The position numbers and the translations under genes are program-made. 64,000 nt of DNA from NCBI GenBank assembly GCA_001602955.1, contig LVAC01000019.1, forward strand, positions 124,001 through 188,000, read 5' to 3'. Positions 25,910 through 34,912 of this stretch are shown piece by piece; position 1 is the stretch's first letter; each line of letters starts with the position of its first letter. The notes below the pieces were generated by a model. That model worked only from the letters and a program-made list of their open reading frames with translations. It was not told the DNA's origin and did not search any database. The DNA is from Sulfurospirillum sp001602955. GTDB lineage: Bacteria > Campylobacterota > Campylobacteria > Campylobacterales > Sulfurospirillaceae.

Positions 25910-27118
25910 ATGGAGCGTTTAGTCGCGCGGTACAAAGAGGGCAATCTGATTGTTCTCATTCTTTTAGGTATGGTTTTGGGCGTTATTATCGCGTTCATTT
26001 CTCCAACAGCGGCACAAGCCGTTTCAATTCTGGGTACGCTTTTTGTGGGGGCGCTTAAAGCGGTTGCACCTGTATTGGTTTTAGTGTTGGTCGCAACAGC
26101 GATAGCCACCAAACCCGTAGGTGTTCAAACGAACATCAAACCCATCGTCAAACTCTACGCGATCGGTACATTTTTATCAGCGTTGATCGCGGTAATCGTT
26201 AGTTTTACGTTTCCCGTCACTTTGGTGCTTGCAAACCTCACCGAAGCTGGTTTAACACCACCTCAAAGCATCATCACCGTTGTCAAAGGCGTTTTGGTGA
26301 GCATGGTGGATAATCCGGTGAATGCACTTTTAAAAGGCAATTACATTGGCGTGCTCACATGGGCGATTGCCGCGGGTTTAGCGTTTCACTACAGCAGTGA
26401 ACAAACCAAAAAAGTGATGCAAGACACCAGCGATGCGATGACCAAGATCGTTCAAGGGGTCATTCGTTTAGCGCCGTTTGGTATTATGGGTATTGTCGCC
26501 GATACGTTTAGTGACACGGGTTTTGCCGCGTTACTAGGTTATGGCAAATTGTTGGTGATTTTGGTTGGAACGATGCTTTTTGTTGCCCTTGTGCTCAATC
26601 CCATCATCGTCTACATCAAAACCAAACGCAATCCGTATCCATTAGTCTTTACATGCCTCAAAGAAAGCGGCGTGACAGCGTTTTTTACACGCAGTTCTGC
26701 GGCAAACATTCCTATCAACTTGGCATTGTGTAAAAAACTAGGACTCAATGAAGACACCTACTCTGTCTCCATTCCTTTGGGTGCTACGGCAAATATGGCA
26801 GGTGCGGCGGTGACGATTACCGTCTTAACGTTGGCGACCGTTCATACACTTGGCATTTCAGTGGACATCCCTACCGCACTTCTGTTAAGCGTGGTAGCCA
26901 GTATTGCAGCAGCAGGTGTTTCAGGTGTTGCGGGTGGTTCTTTGCTGTTGATTCCTTTAGCGTGCGGACTCTTTGGCATTAGCGATGCGATCGCGATGCA
27001 AGTCGTTGCGGTGGGTTTTTTGATCGGTGTTATTCAAGACTCAACCGAGACAGCGCTAAACAGCTCAACCGACGTCGTTTTCACTGCGGCATGCTCGGAA
27101 AAACCTCTTAATCTCTAA
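25910..27118 (+). CDS. sstT: Sodium:serine/threonine symporter
   Basis: This inner-membrane dicarboxylate/amino-acid:cation symporter family member of the SstT branch, 402 residues, imports serine and threonine with sodium. LGTLFVGALKAVAPVLVLVLVA near residues 38-60 and the helical-hairpin motif TRSSAANIPINLALCKKLGL (about 262-281) match E. coli SstT closely. SIPLGATANMAGAAVTITVLTL and the C-terminal DSTETALNSSTDVVFTAA are the substrate- and sodium-binding parts. The ATG is preceded by AAGGAAGG. It is monocistronic with a hairpin after the stop. Confidence 0.96.
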   Translation: MERLVARYKEGNLIVLILLGMVLGVIIAFISPTAAQAVSILGTLFVGALKAVAPVLVLVLVATAIATKPVGVQTNIKPIVKLYAIGTFLSALIAVIVSFTFPVTLVLANLTEAGLTPPQSIITVVKGVLVSMVDNPVNALLKGNYIGVLTWAIAAGLAFHYSSEQTKKVMQDTSDAMTKIVQGVIRLAPFGIMGIVADTFSDTGFAALLGYGKLLVILVGTMLFVALVLNPIIVYIKTKRNPYPLVFTCLKESGVTAFFTRSSAANIPINLALCKKLGLNEDTYSVSIPLGATANMAGAAVTITVLTLATVHTLGISVDIPTALLLSVVASIAAAGVSGVAGGSLLLIPLACGLFGISDAIAMQVVAVGFLIGVIQDSTETALNSSTDVVFTAACSEKPLNL

Positions 27119-27128
27119 GAAAAAAGTG

Positions 27129-27149
27129 CTTGCGGGTTTTGCCCGCAAG
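27129..27149 (+). terminator. Hairpin after sstT
   Basis: CTTGCGGG, loop TTTTG, CCCGCAAG, 11 bases after the stop, followed by TGCTTT and then the palindrome TTTACATGTAAA. The T-run is short, so efficiency is uncertain. Confidence 0.65.
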
Positions 27150-27179
27150 TGCTTTACATGTAAACGCATTTTCCCTATT

Positions 27180-27590
27180 TTACGAAGCAAAAAACTCCAG
27201 CTTTTTACCAAATCCTAAGGTGTTGTCCGTAAATTTCAAGTACGAAATGGTGATGCTCCACAGCTCAGGATTCATCGCAATCGCGTAGGGAAAGCGCTTC
27301 AAATAGGCTTTTTTCTCTGCTTCGTTGGCTTTTTGAAAAACACCTGTAAATTGCACCCCTTGAATTTTCCCCACGATCTTGGTCTCTAACGCCACCGTTC
27401 CCGCGACATGCGCATTTTCCAACGCCTCACGTCCGTGTCTGGTTTGTGCGTCCGTGGCGATGACAAACGTGGCAGACTCTTTGATAAACGCGTAAAAACA
27501 GCTGGCACAGTAGGGAGTGTTGTTTTGGGACGTGGCAAGGGTAAGCAGGTGGTGTTTGCGAAGAAACGCCTCTATTTTGGGATCAAGCAT
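27180..27590 (-). CDS. Pyridoxamine 5'-phosphate oxidase-fold protein
   Basis: This 136-residue split-barrel flavin-binding-fold protein is related to YhbP/pyridoxamine-phosphate oxidase-like proteins. Recognisable parts are HHLLTLATSQNNTPYCASCFYAF at the start, SATFVIATDAQTRHG and the GVQFTGVFQKA strand. The specific reaction is unknown; relatives bind FMN or heme. It is a single gene in a short gap between sstT (converging) and a divergent rhodanese gene. Confidence 0.83.
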   Translation of the reverse strand: MLDPKIEAFLRKHHLLTLATSQNNTPYCASCFYAFIKESATFVIATDAQTRHGREALENAHVAGTVALETKIVGKIQGVQFTGVFQKANEAEKKAYLKRFPYAIAMNPELWSITISYLKFTDNTLGFGKKLEFFAS

Positions 27591-27688
27591 GATTTTTCCT
27601 TTGGAAAAAAGTATAACATATTTTTTTGTTCGCTTTTAAATGGCAAGGCGATTATGATAGAACACTACATTAAAAAAAAGGAGACGCG

Positions 27689-28360
27689 ATGTATCGATGG
27701 TTGACTTTAAGCGTGCTTGGTGTGTACGCATTGGCGCAAAATCCGCAGGTGTTGGAGCATACGGGTGTCCAAACGACGCACGATGGCAAGCCCATCACGA
27801 TCGAGCGGAACATTCCTAGAGAGTGCTTAAACGTGCATATCTCGCCTGAAGATATTTTTAGCGGCAATTTTGCGGGCAAAGATGTGCCTAGTGTATGCCA
27901 AAAAAGCGTGGTCACAACGGTAGGGAAAATTCAGCCGATGCAATTAGACCCCAAAATCGTAACCGTCGGCGAAGTGGAAGTGTTGGATTTTATTCAGCAT
28001 AAATTAGCTAAAAATCCCGATCGCTATATTTTGGTTGATGCCCGAAAACGAGATTGGTTTGAGCAGATGACTATCCCCTCAAGCGTCAATATTCCTTTTG
28101 ACGAAGTAGCATACGACGCTGATTTTCCCGAAGATTTTGAGCGTGTCAAAAAACTGCTCGGCATTGCCTCAAAGGGAGGAAAACTTGATTTTTCGCATGC
28201 CAAAACGGCTCTGATTTTTTGCAACGCTTCGTGGTGTGCACAGTCGCATCTGATGATCGATCAATTGATCAAAATAGGGTATCCTAAAGAGAAAATCATG
28301 TGGTACCGAGGCGGTTTGCAAGACTGGGTACTTTTTGGCTTTAGTACGATCAACCCTTAA
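27689..28360 (+). CDS. Periplasmic rhodanese-domain protein
   Basis: This 223-residue protein begins with a signal peptide (MYRWLTLSVLGVYALAQ). A short Cys-containing region follows (RECLNVHISPEDIF, DVPSVCQKS), then a rhodanese domain from about 90 to 220: ILVDARKRDWFEQMTIPSSVNIPF and the active-site segment IFCNASWCAQSHLMIDQL. It probably transfers sulfane sulfur in the periplasm, which fits polysulfide-respiring Campylobacterota, but the substrate is not shown. The 3' end overlaps the converging hemerythrin gene by 4 bp. Confidence 0.88.
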   Translation: MYRWLTLSVLGVYALAQNPQVLEHTGVQTTHDGKPITIERNIPRECLNVHISPEDIFSGNFAGKDVPSVCQKSVVTTVGKIQPMQLDPKIVTVGEVEVLDFIQHKLAKNPDRYILVDARKRDWFEQMTIPSSVNIPFDEVAYDADFPEDFERVKKLLGIASKGGKLDFSHAKTALIFCNASWCAQSHLMIDQLIKIGYPKEKIMWYRGGLQDWVLFGFSTINP

Positions 28361-28782
28361 AGCGCGTGGAGGGAATCCTCCTCCGTCACGCTTGTACTTT
28401 TTCGCCACTTTTCGATTTTAAGGTCGTTTTCCAAGATGTGTTCGACCAGCCATTTTTTGGCGATCATTTTCATGCTTTTTTGAAGTTCGGGGATGCCTTT
28501 TTTCTCTTTGAGGATTTTGGTCATGCCCTCGATGATGCTTTCATGAAACTTTTTGTGTTTGTCATAGAGTGGATAGTCGAGGCTTTGCATGTATGCCTCT
28601 TCTTCTTTAAAGTGTTTTGCCATGTAGTCGAAAAACTCTTTAAACAGTCGTCCTAACTCCGCTTTGTCTGCGGTTTCAGGATTGAGCGCTTGAACGGCGT
28701 TTGCTAGATCGAAAAGCTCTTGATGTTGCTGATCCAAAAGTGCGTGATGCAGGCTAAATTTTTCATCCCATTCTATGAACAC
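28357..28782 (-). CDS. Bacteriohemerythrin
   Basis: This 141-residue single-domain oxygen-binding di-iron protein carries all ligand motifs in order: LHHALLDQQHQELFDLAN (H...HxxxE), KHFKEEEAYM (HxxxE), YDKHKKFH (HxxxH) and VEHILENDLKIEKW (HxxxxD). It probably delivers or scavenges O2, or shields oxygen-sensitive enzymes, in a microaerobic cell. A single gene, it converges on the rhodanese gene. Confidence 0.95.
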   Translation of the reverse strand: MFIEWDEKFSLHHALLDQQHQELFDLANAVQALNPETADKAELGRLFKEFFDYMAKHFKEEEAYMQSLDYPLYDKHKKFHESIIEGMTKILKEKKGIPELQKSMKMIAKKWLVEHILENDLKIEKWRKSTSVTEEDSLHAL

Positions 28783-28842
28783 AAAAATTCCTCATAATCT
28801 TTTGCATCATTGTAGCACGCTTTAAATGTTTTTGCATAGGAT

Positions 28843-30339
28843 TTAAGAGACTTTTTTAGGCAATAAATAGATCGTCAAAAGACCGCTCACGATGGAAAAA
28901 AAACAGCCCAAGATCAACGTATGAAAAACACCATCGATAAAAGCATGATCAACCTGTAAAAGAAGATCCTCCCGCAATGCATGACTTGGCAATGCACTGA
29001 TAGCTTGATGGGCTCTTTGAATGGACGTTTGAAGGGATTGAAAGAGTGAAGCATCGACCTCGATCTCTTTTACATGTAAAAGGTAAATGCGGTTGACGTA
29101 ACTGCCCAAAATGGCAATGCTCATCGCCGCGGAGAGTTCGATCGTTGTGTCATTTAACGCACTGCCCACGCCTGCTTTTTTGGGTGGAATTGCGCCCATG
29201 ATAGAATCGGTGGCGGGTGGCATGGAGAGTCCCATGCCCAAACCGTCAATGAAAAAGCCGATTAAAATCGCCCAAAGCGGCATATCGACATCGATGGTCA
29301 CGACAAAAAGTGCCATGCCGATTCCTGAGAGAATCATACCGCCACCGATGGTAAGCGGCTTGTCTAAAATACCCACAATACGAGACGCCGCTTTGGCGCC
29401 AATCGCCATGCCTAGCGTCAAAGGCATGAGCAAGAGTCCAGCTTCCAAAGCAGTGTAGCCTTGCACGGTTTGAAACAGTTGGGAGAAGAAAAACATGGAG
29501 CCAACCATGCCAAAAACAATGAGTGCGATCGCCAAAGAGGGAATGGTAAACGTGCGTGCTTCAAACAGCTCAAATGGGATCATTGCGTGCGTGCAACGTC
29601 TCTCCCACACGGTAAAAAGAGCACAAAAAAACGCTCCAAGCATCAGGCTGATCAGCACGCCTTTATCGCTCCAGCCACGCTCGCCCGCTTCGATGATGCC
29701 GTAGGTGAGGGCAAATAAAAAGAGAATGCACAAAACCATACCGACGATGTCGGCTTTTGCGCTGGGGTTGGAGGATTCTGGAAGTATGTGTGTCGCGGCA
29801 ATCCAAGCAACCAAACCGATGGGCAGGTTAATGAAAAAGACCCAATGCCAAGAGGTGTACTCGATGATAAAACCACCGACCAGAGGGCCTAAGCCTTGGG
29901 AAAGTCCAAAGATCATCGACCAAAGTCCGATGGCTTTCATGCGCTCGTCGGTATCGGTAAACATATACGTGATGATGGAAAGCGTGGAAGGCATGATAAA
30001 CGCCGCTCCCAAACCGCTCAGGGCTCGAAAGAAAATAAGCTCGGTGGTAGAACTTGAAAGCCCCGCTCCCAAGGAGGCAAGGCTAAAAAGGGCAATGCCG
30101 ATTTTTAAAAAGCGTTTGCGACCCCACTGATCGCCTAGGGCACCCATGGTAATTAAGATGGACGCAAAAACGAGAATATACATGTTCACGATCCATTGAA
30201 GTTCGCGCATGCTTGCTAAAAGGTCGTTTGAGATGGAAGGGAGCGCGACATCAAGAACGGTGTTATCCAGCGTGATGATCGACATAGCAAGACAGAGAAC
30301 CCCAAGGGCTTTCCATCTTTTTTCGTGTGTGTAAGGCAT
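28843..30339 (-). CDS. MFS multidrug exporter, DHA2 (14-TMS, EmrB/QacA) family
   Basis: This 498-residue drug:proton antiporter is predicted to have 14 transmembrane helices. Motif D1 is LDNTVLDVALPSI (about 24-36), motif A is GALGDQWGRKR (about 66-76), and the motif C-like GLGPLVGGFI follows. It exports cationic or amphipathic compounds; the actual substrate is unknown. Together with the upstream MFS and AraC genes, all on the minus strand, it may form an efflux locus. A perfect 16-bp dyad lies 27 bases upstream of its start and is likely an operator. Confidence 0.92.
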   Translation of the reverse strand: MPYTHEKRWKALGVLCLAMSIITLDNTVLDVALPSISNDLLASMRELQWIVNMYILVFASILITMGALGDQWGRKRFLKIGIALFSLASLGAGLSSSTTELIFFRALSGLGAAFIMPSTLSIITYMFTDTDERMKAIGLWSMIFGLSQGLGPLVGGFIIEYTSWHWVFFINLPIGLVAWIAATHILPESSNPSAKADIVGMVLCILFLFALTYGIIEAGERGWSDKGVLISLMLGAFFCALFTVWERRCTHAMIPFELFEARTFTIPSLAIALIVFGMVGSMFFFSQLFQTVQGYTALEAGLLLMPLTLGMAIGAKAASRIVGILDKPLTIGGGMILSGIGMALFVVTIDVDMPLWAILIGFFIDGLGMGLSMPPATDSIMGAIPPKKAGVGSALNDTTIELSAAMSIAILGSYVNRIYLLHVKEIEVDASLFQSLQTSIQRAHQAISALPSHALREDLLLQVDHAFIDGVFHTLILGCFFSIVSGLLTIYLLPKKVS

Positions 30340-30365
30340 ACAAATTTTCCTAAGGTCTTAAAAGT

Positions 30366-30381
30366 GTAATGAGTATTACAA
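30366..30381. promoter_or_regulatory. Operator-like dyad upstream of the DHA2 exporter
   Basis: TGTAAT GAGT ATTACA is a perfect inverted repeat with 6-bp arms and a 4-base spacer, 27-42 bases upstream of the exporter ATG, where a repressor would block the promoter. The binding protein is unknown; a TetR- or MarR-type regulator encoded elsewhere, or the AraC protein nearby, are candidates. Confidence 0.5.
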
Positions 30382-30449
30382 ATAAGAATACTACCAAAGA
30401 TTCGCTTAGGTACGCATCTTTGGCAGGAGAGCCTTTACATGTAAAGGTT

Positions 30450-31622
30450 TTAGAGTGCTTTGGCGTCCTTTGCGGTGAGGGCACTGTAGAGAATGATGGC
30501 AAGTGCGATCACACTTAAAGCAAGGAGTTGCAAGCTGACCAACGCCCAACCGCCATGCTCCCAACAGTAAACCCCAATAGCCGTTCCCAGTGCTCCACCT
30601 AAAAACATCGAACTCATGTACGCCGTGTTGATGCGGCTGTGGGCTTTCTCATCCAGCGTGTAGATCTGCGCGAGGTTGTTGATTTGCACCGCTTGAAAGC
30701 CGATGTCCAACAACAATGTGGCGATAATGAACGCCGCAAGTGAATCCTCAAACACTTTCATCAGAATGATGCTAACAACGATCATCGCTATAGAGAGAAT
30801 TTTGGTAAAGGTTGGATTGATCTTATCGGCGATTTTTCCGATGTAAGGCGCTAGCAGTGCTCCCGCAACGGCAAGAATTCCAAAAAGCCCGATGACGTCA
30901 CTGTTAAAATTAAACGGTGCCAGCGAGAGTTTAAATGTAAGCGTCGTCCAAAAAGAGCAAAATACCCCAAATAACACGGTGATGAGAAGCGCATTGGCAC
31001 GTAAAAGAGCAAAGCGTTTGAGCTGATACACGCATGATGCCAAAAGTGAGCCGTAACTTTGGGAAAAGTGTGGTTCGATGTTCGGTAAGGTTTTGGCGAT
31101 GCCGACCATGCAGGCAAAAACCAACACGGATGAGAGCGCAAAGATGCCATGCCAGTTTCCAAACCACTCAGTCACATAACCACTCAGTGTTCGAGCGAGC
31201 AAGATGCCTGTGAGCAGGCCGCTAAAGATGGAACCGACGACTCTGCCTTTGTCTTTGCCGCTCATCGCCGCCGCCATCGGAATGACGATCTGTGCGGAAA
31301 CCGCAAAAAGCCCAGTAAGAAGGCTTAGCGCGTAAAGCGCGTAGAGGTTCTCCACAATGCTAAGACCCACAAGAGAGAGCGCTAAAAGTAGATGCGAGAT
31401 CAACAGCAGTTTTTTACGGTCCATCTTATCGCCCAGTGGGCTTACAAAAAAGAGTCCCAAACCGTAGCCGATTTGCGAAAAAGTGGGCAAGTTTCCCACC
31501 GCCAGTGCGCTTACATGTAAATCTTGAGCGATCGTGTTTAAGATGGGTTGGTTGTAGTAAATGGTCGCAACGTTAATGCCAGCCACCGCTGACATCACGT
31601 AGATTTGTTTGGGTGAAATCAT
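30450..31622 (-). CDS. MFS transporter (12-TMS, AraJ/YnfM-like exporter)
   Basis: This 390-residue major-facilitator protein has about 12 helices. It starts SAVAGINVATIYYNQPILNTIAQDL, a sequence typical of small-molecule exporters of the DHA1/sugar-efflux type. Motif A is SPLGDKMDRKK (about 61-71). A TTACATGTAA site encodes Leu-His-Val at about residues 35-37. It is preceded, 87 bases upstream on the same strand, by an AraC regulator that may control it. The substrate is unknown. Confidence 0.9.
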   Translation of the reverse strand: MISPKQIYVMSAVAGINVATIYYNQPILNTIAQDLHVSALAVGNLPTFSQIGYGLGLFFVSPLGDKMDRKKLLLISHLLLALSLVGLSIVENLYALYALSLLTGLFAVSAQIVIPMAAAMSGKDKGRVVGSIFSGLLTGILLARTLSGYVTEWFGNWHGIFALSSVLVFACMVGIAKTLPNIEPHFSQSYGSLLASCVYQLKRFALLRANALLITVLFGVFCSFWTTLTFKLSLAPFNFNSDVIGLFGILAVAGALLAPYIGKIADKINPTFTKILSIAMIVVSIILMKVFEDSLAAFIIATLLLDIGFQAVQINNLAQIYTLDEKAHSRINTAYMSSMFLGGALGTAIGVYCWEHGGWALVSLQLLALSVIALAIILYSALTAKDAKAL

Positions 31623-31709
31623 CTTTTTCTCCTTGGTTGAATGCTGATGAAATCATACCAAGTAGAGTCACTTTCTTTGGTGCTAGGTTCAAACAAAGGA
31701 TTGCGCAAA

Positions 31710-32594
31710 TCAAACATTTTGAGTTTGTCGGTAATTTTGCGGTGTTTGATTGAGCTTTTTTTTGAAAAAGTGGATGAAATGTGCGGACTCTTCATACCCT
31801 AACGCATACGCAATGTCGCTTACACTCCACGAAGAGTGCTTGAGCAAGATCTTTGCCTCTTCCAAAACGCGCTCAGCAATGCGCTCCGTGGTCGTCTTCT
31901 CACTGAGCTCTTTGAGTGTTCGGTTGAGGTGATTGGGATGAATGTTCAAAAGCCTTGCAAAATCGCTCGGATTTTTAAGCTCCAACCTCTCGTAAGGCGA
32001 GGTGATGGGAAACTGACGCTCTAAGAGTTCATTAAAGAGTGTATCGATTTTGCGCTTTTTATCGCTTTGCGCTTCGGCGGTGATGGAAGCGGGTTGCATT
32101 TTAAGCGCTATGTGGATGAGCTCCAGCGTTTTGGCGCGCAAAAGATCGTCTTTGTAAGCGTAGTCTGAGTTCATCTCCAAAAGCATTTTCTCAAAGATCG
32201 TCTCCACTTCGTGGGCACTTTCCTCGTTTAATAAGAAAAGTTTAGGATGCTCAGGACGGTAAAGTGGGTAACTTCTCAGTGCGCCGTAATGGTGAAAAAA
32301 CGCCTCGGTAAAGATGCAAAAATAGCCGCACTTTTTCCCATCGAGCGACTCCCAACTGTAAGGCACCAGTGGGTCTGAAAACATCAGCGCAAAATGATCA
32401 CTTTGCAGGGTCTTGTCGGCATAATGCACTTTGTGCTTGCCTTTTAGAAAAGTGATCTTAAAATAGTCCTTGCGACTGTAGGGAATCTGCGCACACTCTT
32501 GCCTCGTGAAGACATTAAAGTGCCCGATACCGTTTTCCAGGTTTTGCGGCAGTGGTTTGGCGATGCGTCGGTAAAATGCTTCCAGTGTTTCCAT
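31710..32594 (-). CDS. AraC-family transcriptional regulator
   Basis: This 294-residue protein has an N-terminal cupin-like sensing domain (YADKTLQSDHFALMFSDPLVPYSWES) and a C-terminal pair of helix-turn-helix motifs. The second HTH contains SVSDIAYALGYEESAHFIHFFKKKLNQTPQNYR, the standard AraC signature. The first HTH region has LNIHPNHLNRTLKEL. It probably regulates the MFS gene directly downstream on the same strand. Its ligand is unknown. The 150 bases upstream, shared with the divergent PhoH gene, hold the PhoH promoter and one TTTACATGTAAA site. Confidence 0.92.
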   Translation of the reverse strand: METLEAFYRRIAKPLPQNLENGIGHFNVFTRQECAQIPYSRKDYFKITFLKGKHKVHYADKTLQSDHFALMFSDPLVPYSWESLDGKKCGYFCIFTEAFFHHYGALRSYPLYRPEHPKLFLLNEESAHEVETIFEKMLLEMNSDYAYKDDLLRAKTLELIHIALKMQPASITAEAQSDKKRKIDTLFNELLERQFPITSPYERLELKNPSDFARLLNIHPNHLNRTLKELSEKTTTERIAERVLEEAKILLKHSSWSVSDIAYALGYEESAHFIHFFKKKLNQTPQNYRQTQNV

Positions 32595-32707
32595 ACGTCA
32601 TTATACTCAAAAAGAGCCCGTGCCAAAAGAGGTGATGGTGTAAATTTTTACCTTTTACATGTAAAGCATTGTTCACTAAAAGTACACCCCTTTTGTTACC
32701 AAGTTGA

Positions 32708-32713
32708 TATAAT
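32708..32713 (+). promoter_or_regulatory. -10 of the PIN-PhoH operon
   Basis: TATAAT, 32 bases upstream of the ATG at 32745. AAAGGA at 32734 is the ribosome-binding site. Confidence 0.6.
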
Positions 32714-32744
32714 GTTTGCATACAATTGTGTCGAAAGGAAGCGG

Positions 32745-34142
32745 ATGTCAGTCAAGAAAGTTTACGTGCTCGATACGAACATTATCTTGCACAATACCAA
32801 TTTCATTAAAGAGTTGTGCGACAACGGCAATAACATCATCGTTATCCCCGAAACCGTACTGATCGAACTGGAAGACTTCAAAAAGAACTTTACCGAACTG
32901 GGCTATCAAGCTCGAAGTTTTGCGAGAATGCTCGCGTCGTGTAAAGTCGTCGAAGTCGATAGCAACGAAGACGTTCGCGTCGTAAAGATGCGTTTTGAAG
33001 ATACGATTGCTATTCATCTCTTCTCTAAAAACAGTTACGAATCCGATATGAACGCGACGTTTCTCAACGAATCCAACGACAAGCGCATCGTTGAAGCGGC
33101 CGCGGCGGCAAAAGAGTATTACACAAAATACAAAGTCATTTTTCTCTCCTTAGATGTTTACGCGCGTATGTTCGGACTGTTTCACAACGTGACGGTCGAA
33201 TCCTTACGCGAAGATCGAAGCGACGTTCCCGAATTTGAGTTCGTCAAACAGCTCAACGTCGACTCGGCACTCTTTAACACGCTCGATAAAAAGCTGATCG
33301 GCGAATACGATCCCGAGCATAAAAGCGGCAATTACAGTTATGAATTTATCAGTTCGGACGGAAACAGTGCCCATGCGATCATTTCTCCGGGCGGCATTAT
33401 TCACATGTTAAACGAAGAGCTCGATTTTAGGGGCTTGGAAGTCAAACCGATCAACCTCAAACAAAAGTTTTTTATGAAAGCGTTGCTTTCTAACATGTAC
33501 GACATTCACGTCATCGACGCACGCGCGGGAAGCGGTAAAACCTTGATGGCGTTTGTCGCGGCGATGCGACTGGTGAGCAAAGGCAGTTACGAGAAGATCG
33601 TGTACGTTCGCAACTCCATCGAAAGCGTCGATAAGGGTGCGGACGTCGGCTATCTTTCCGGCAACGACGAGAAGTTTCGCATCTACAATATGGCATTGTA
33701 CGACACTTTAGAGTTTATCGCCAAGAAGAAGATGAAGCGACGCGACAGTACGCAAGAGCCGCAAATGGCGATCGAGAAAAAAGTGCAAGAGCTCATCACC
33801 AAGTACAACATCGAAAAGCTTTGGCCGGGGGAAGCACGTGGTCGAACGCTCTCCAATGCCATCGTTATTTTAGACGAGTGGCAAAACAGCTCCAACAACA
33901 CGACGCAACTTATCTTGTCGCGTTTGGATAACAACTGTAAAGCCATCGTCATCGGCTCCAACCGTCAAATCGACAATATGTACCTCAATCGGTACAATAA
34001 CGGCTTAACGTCGCTTTTGAAGCAAACCAAAAAAGAGCAGACGCACATCTCTTTGTTTGCCATCGAGCTGGACAAATCGGTACGCGGGAAGTTCTCGCAC
34101 TTTGCCGATGAAATTTTCGGAGATACCGATAAACACAAATGA
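32745..34142 (+). CDS. PIN-PhoH fusion (PhoH2-type) ATPase
   Basis: This 465-residue protein has an N-terminal PIN ribonuclease domain and a C-terminal PhoH ATPase domain. The PIN domain begins YVLDTNIILHN (acidic Asp at about 7) with Glu and Asp residues further on (VLIELEDFKK, SNDKRIVEAA, LSLDVYAR). The PhoH part has Walker A DARAGSGKTLMAF (about 255-267) and Walker B AIVILDEWQNSS, then IVIGSNRQID. PhoH2 proteins unwind and cut RNA. The frame is open upstream, but the promoter and ribosome-binding site fix ATG 32745. It overlaps the LpxH-like gene by 4 bp in a PhoH-LpxH-patatin operon. Confidence 0.93.
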   Translation: MSVKKVYVLDTNIILHNTNFIKELCDNGNNIIVIPETVLIELEDFKKNFTELGYQARSFARMLASCKVVEVDSNEDVRVVKMRFEDTIAIHLFSKNSYESDMNATFLNESNDKRIVEAAAAAKEYYTKYKVIFLSLDVYARMFGLFHNVTVESLREDRSDVPEFEFVKQLNVDSALFNTLDKKLIGEYDPEHKSGNYSYEFISSDGNSAHAIISPGGIIHMLNEELDFRGLEVKPINLKQKFFMKALLSNMYDIHVIDARAGSGKTLMAFVAAMRLVSKGSYEKIVYVRNSIESVDKGADVGYLSGNDEKFRIYNMALYDTLEFIAKKKMKRRDSTQEPQMAIEKKVQELITKYNIEKLWPGEARGRTLSNAIVILDEWQNSSNNTTQLILSRLDNNCKAIVIGSNRQIDNMYLNRYNNGLTSLLKQTKKEQTHISLFAIELDKSVRGKFSHFADEIFGDTDKHK

Positions 34143-34912
34143 CCAAATATTCGTTTGCCCATGAAGACGAGGTTGTCTCGTTTCGTTCTATCTTTATTTC
34201 CGATGTTCACTTGGGCACGCGTTTTTCGCAAGCAGGCGAATTGTTGGAGTTTTTCAGACGCACGCAGTGTGAAAATCTCTATTTGGTCGGAGACATTATC
34301 GACGGTTGGGCGATGAGGCGAAAACTCAAATGGGCGCAATCGCATTCAGACGTGATTCAAAAAATTTTGAGAAAAGCCCGAAAAGGCACGAACGTCTACT
34401 ACATCACGGGCAATCACGACGACTTTTTGCGCTCGTTTTTGCCTTTGGGCTTGGGCGATTCGATTCGTATTTGCGACGAAGCGGAGTATATCGGGCTCAA
34501 TCAAAAGCGTTATTTCATCACGCACGGCGATTTTTTCGACAGCGTGACGATGACCAAACGGTGGTTGGCGATTTTGGGAGATATGGGGTATGATTTACTG
34601 CTCAACATCAACCAAATCCTCAATTGGTTCCGTAAAAAAATGCGCTACCACCGTCATTGGTCACTCTCCAAATACGTTAAAGACCATGTCAAAAGTTCCG
34701 TTTCGTTCATTACCGATTTTGAGTCGATCTTAAGCGAGCATGCCAAACGCCACCGTTACGATGGGGTTATTTGCGGGCACATTCACAAAGCCGAAATTCG
34801 CACTATCGACGGTATCGAGTACCTCAATTGCGGCGATTGGGTTGAGTCGTGTACGGCGATCGTCGAGACGCTTGAGGGCGAATTTAGGATTATTCGATGG
34901 CTGGGGCACTAA
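34139..34912 (+). CDS. UDP-2,3-diacylglucosamine diphosphatase-like metallophosphoesterase
   Basis: This calcineurin-like phosphoesterase, 257 residues, is of the LpxH-related family that releases lipid X in lipid A synthesis. Metal motifs in order: SDVHLG (Asp22, His24), VGDIIDGW, TGNHDDF, THGDFFD and CGHIHKA. The C-terminal LNCGDWVESCTAIVE segment is typical of the subgroup with membrane-association helices. It overlaps phoH by 4 bp and the patatin gene by 16 bp. LpxH activity is likely but not certain, because this subgroup also includes uncharacterised phosphoesterases. Confidence 0.88.
   Translation: MTKYSFAHEDEVVSFRSIFISDVHLGTRFSQAGELLEFFRRTQCENLYLVGDIIDGWAMRRKLKWAQSHSDVIQKILRKARKGTNVYYITGNHDDFLRSFLPLGLGDSIRICDEAEYIGLNQKRYFITHGDFFDSVTMTKRWLAILGDMGYDLLLNINQILNWFRKKMRYHRHWSLSKYVKDHVKSSVSFITDFESILSEHAKRHRYDGVICGHIHKAEIRTIDGIEYLNCGDWVESCTAIVETLEGEFRIIRWLGH

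Noticed and set aside
32499..32744. N-terminal extension of the PhoH protein by 82 residues
   Set aside because: The extension would overlap the promoter (TATAAT at 32708) and the divergent AraC gene; ATG 32745 has AAAGGA.
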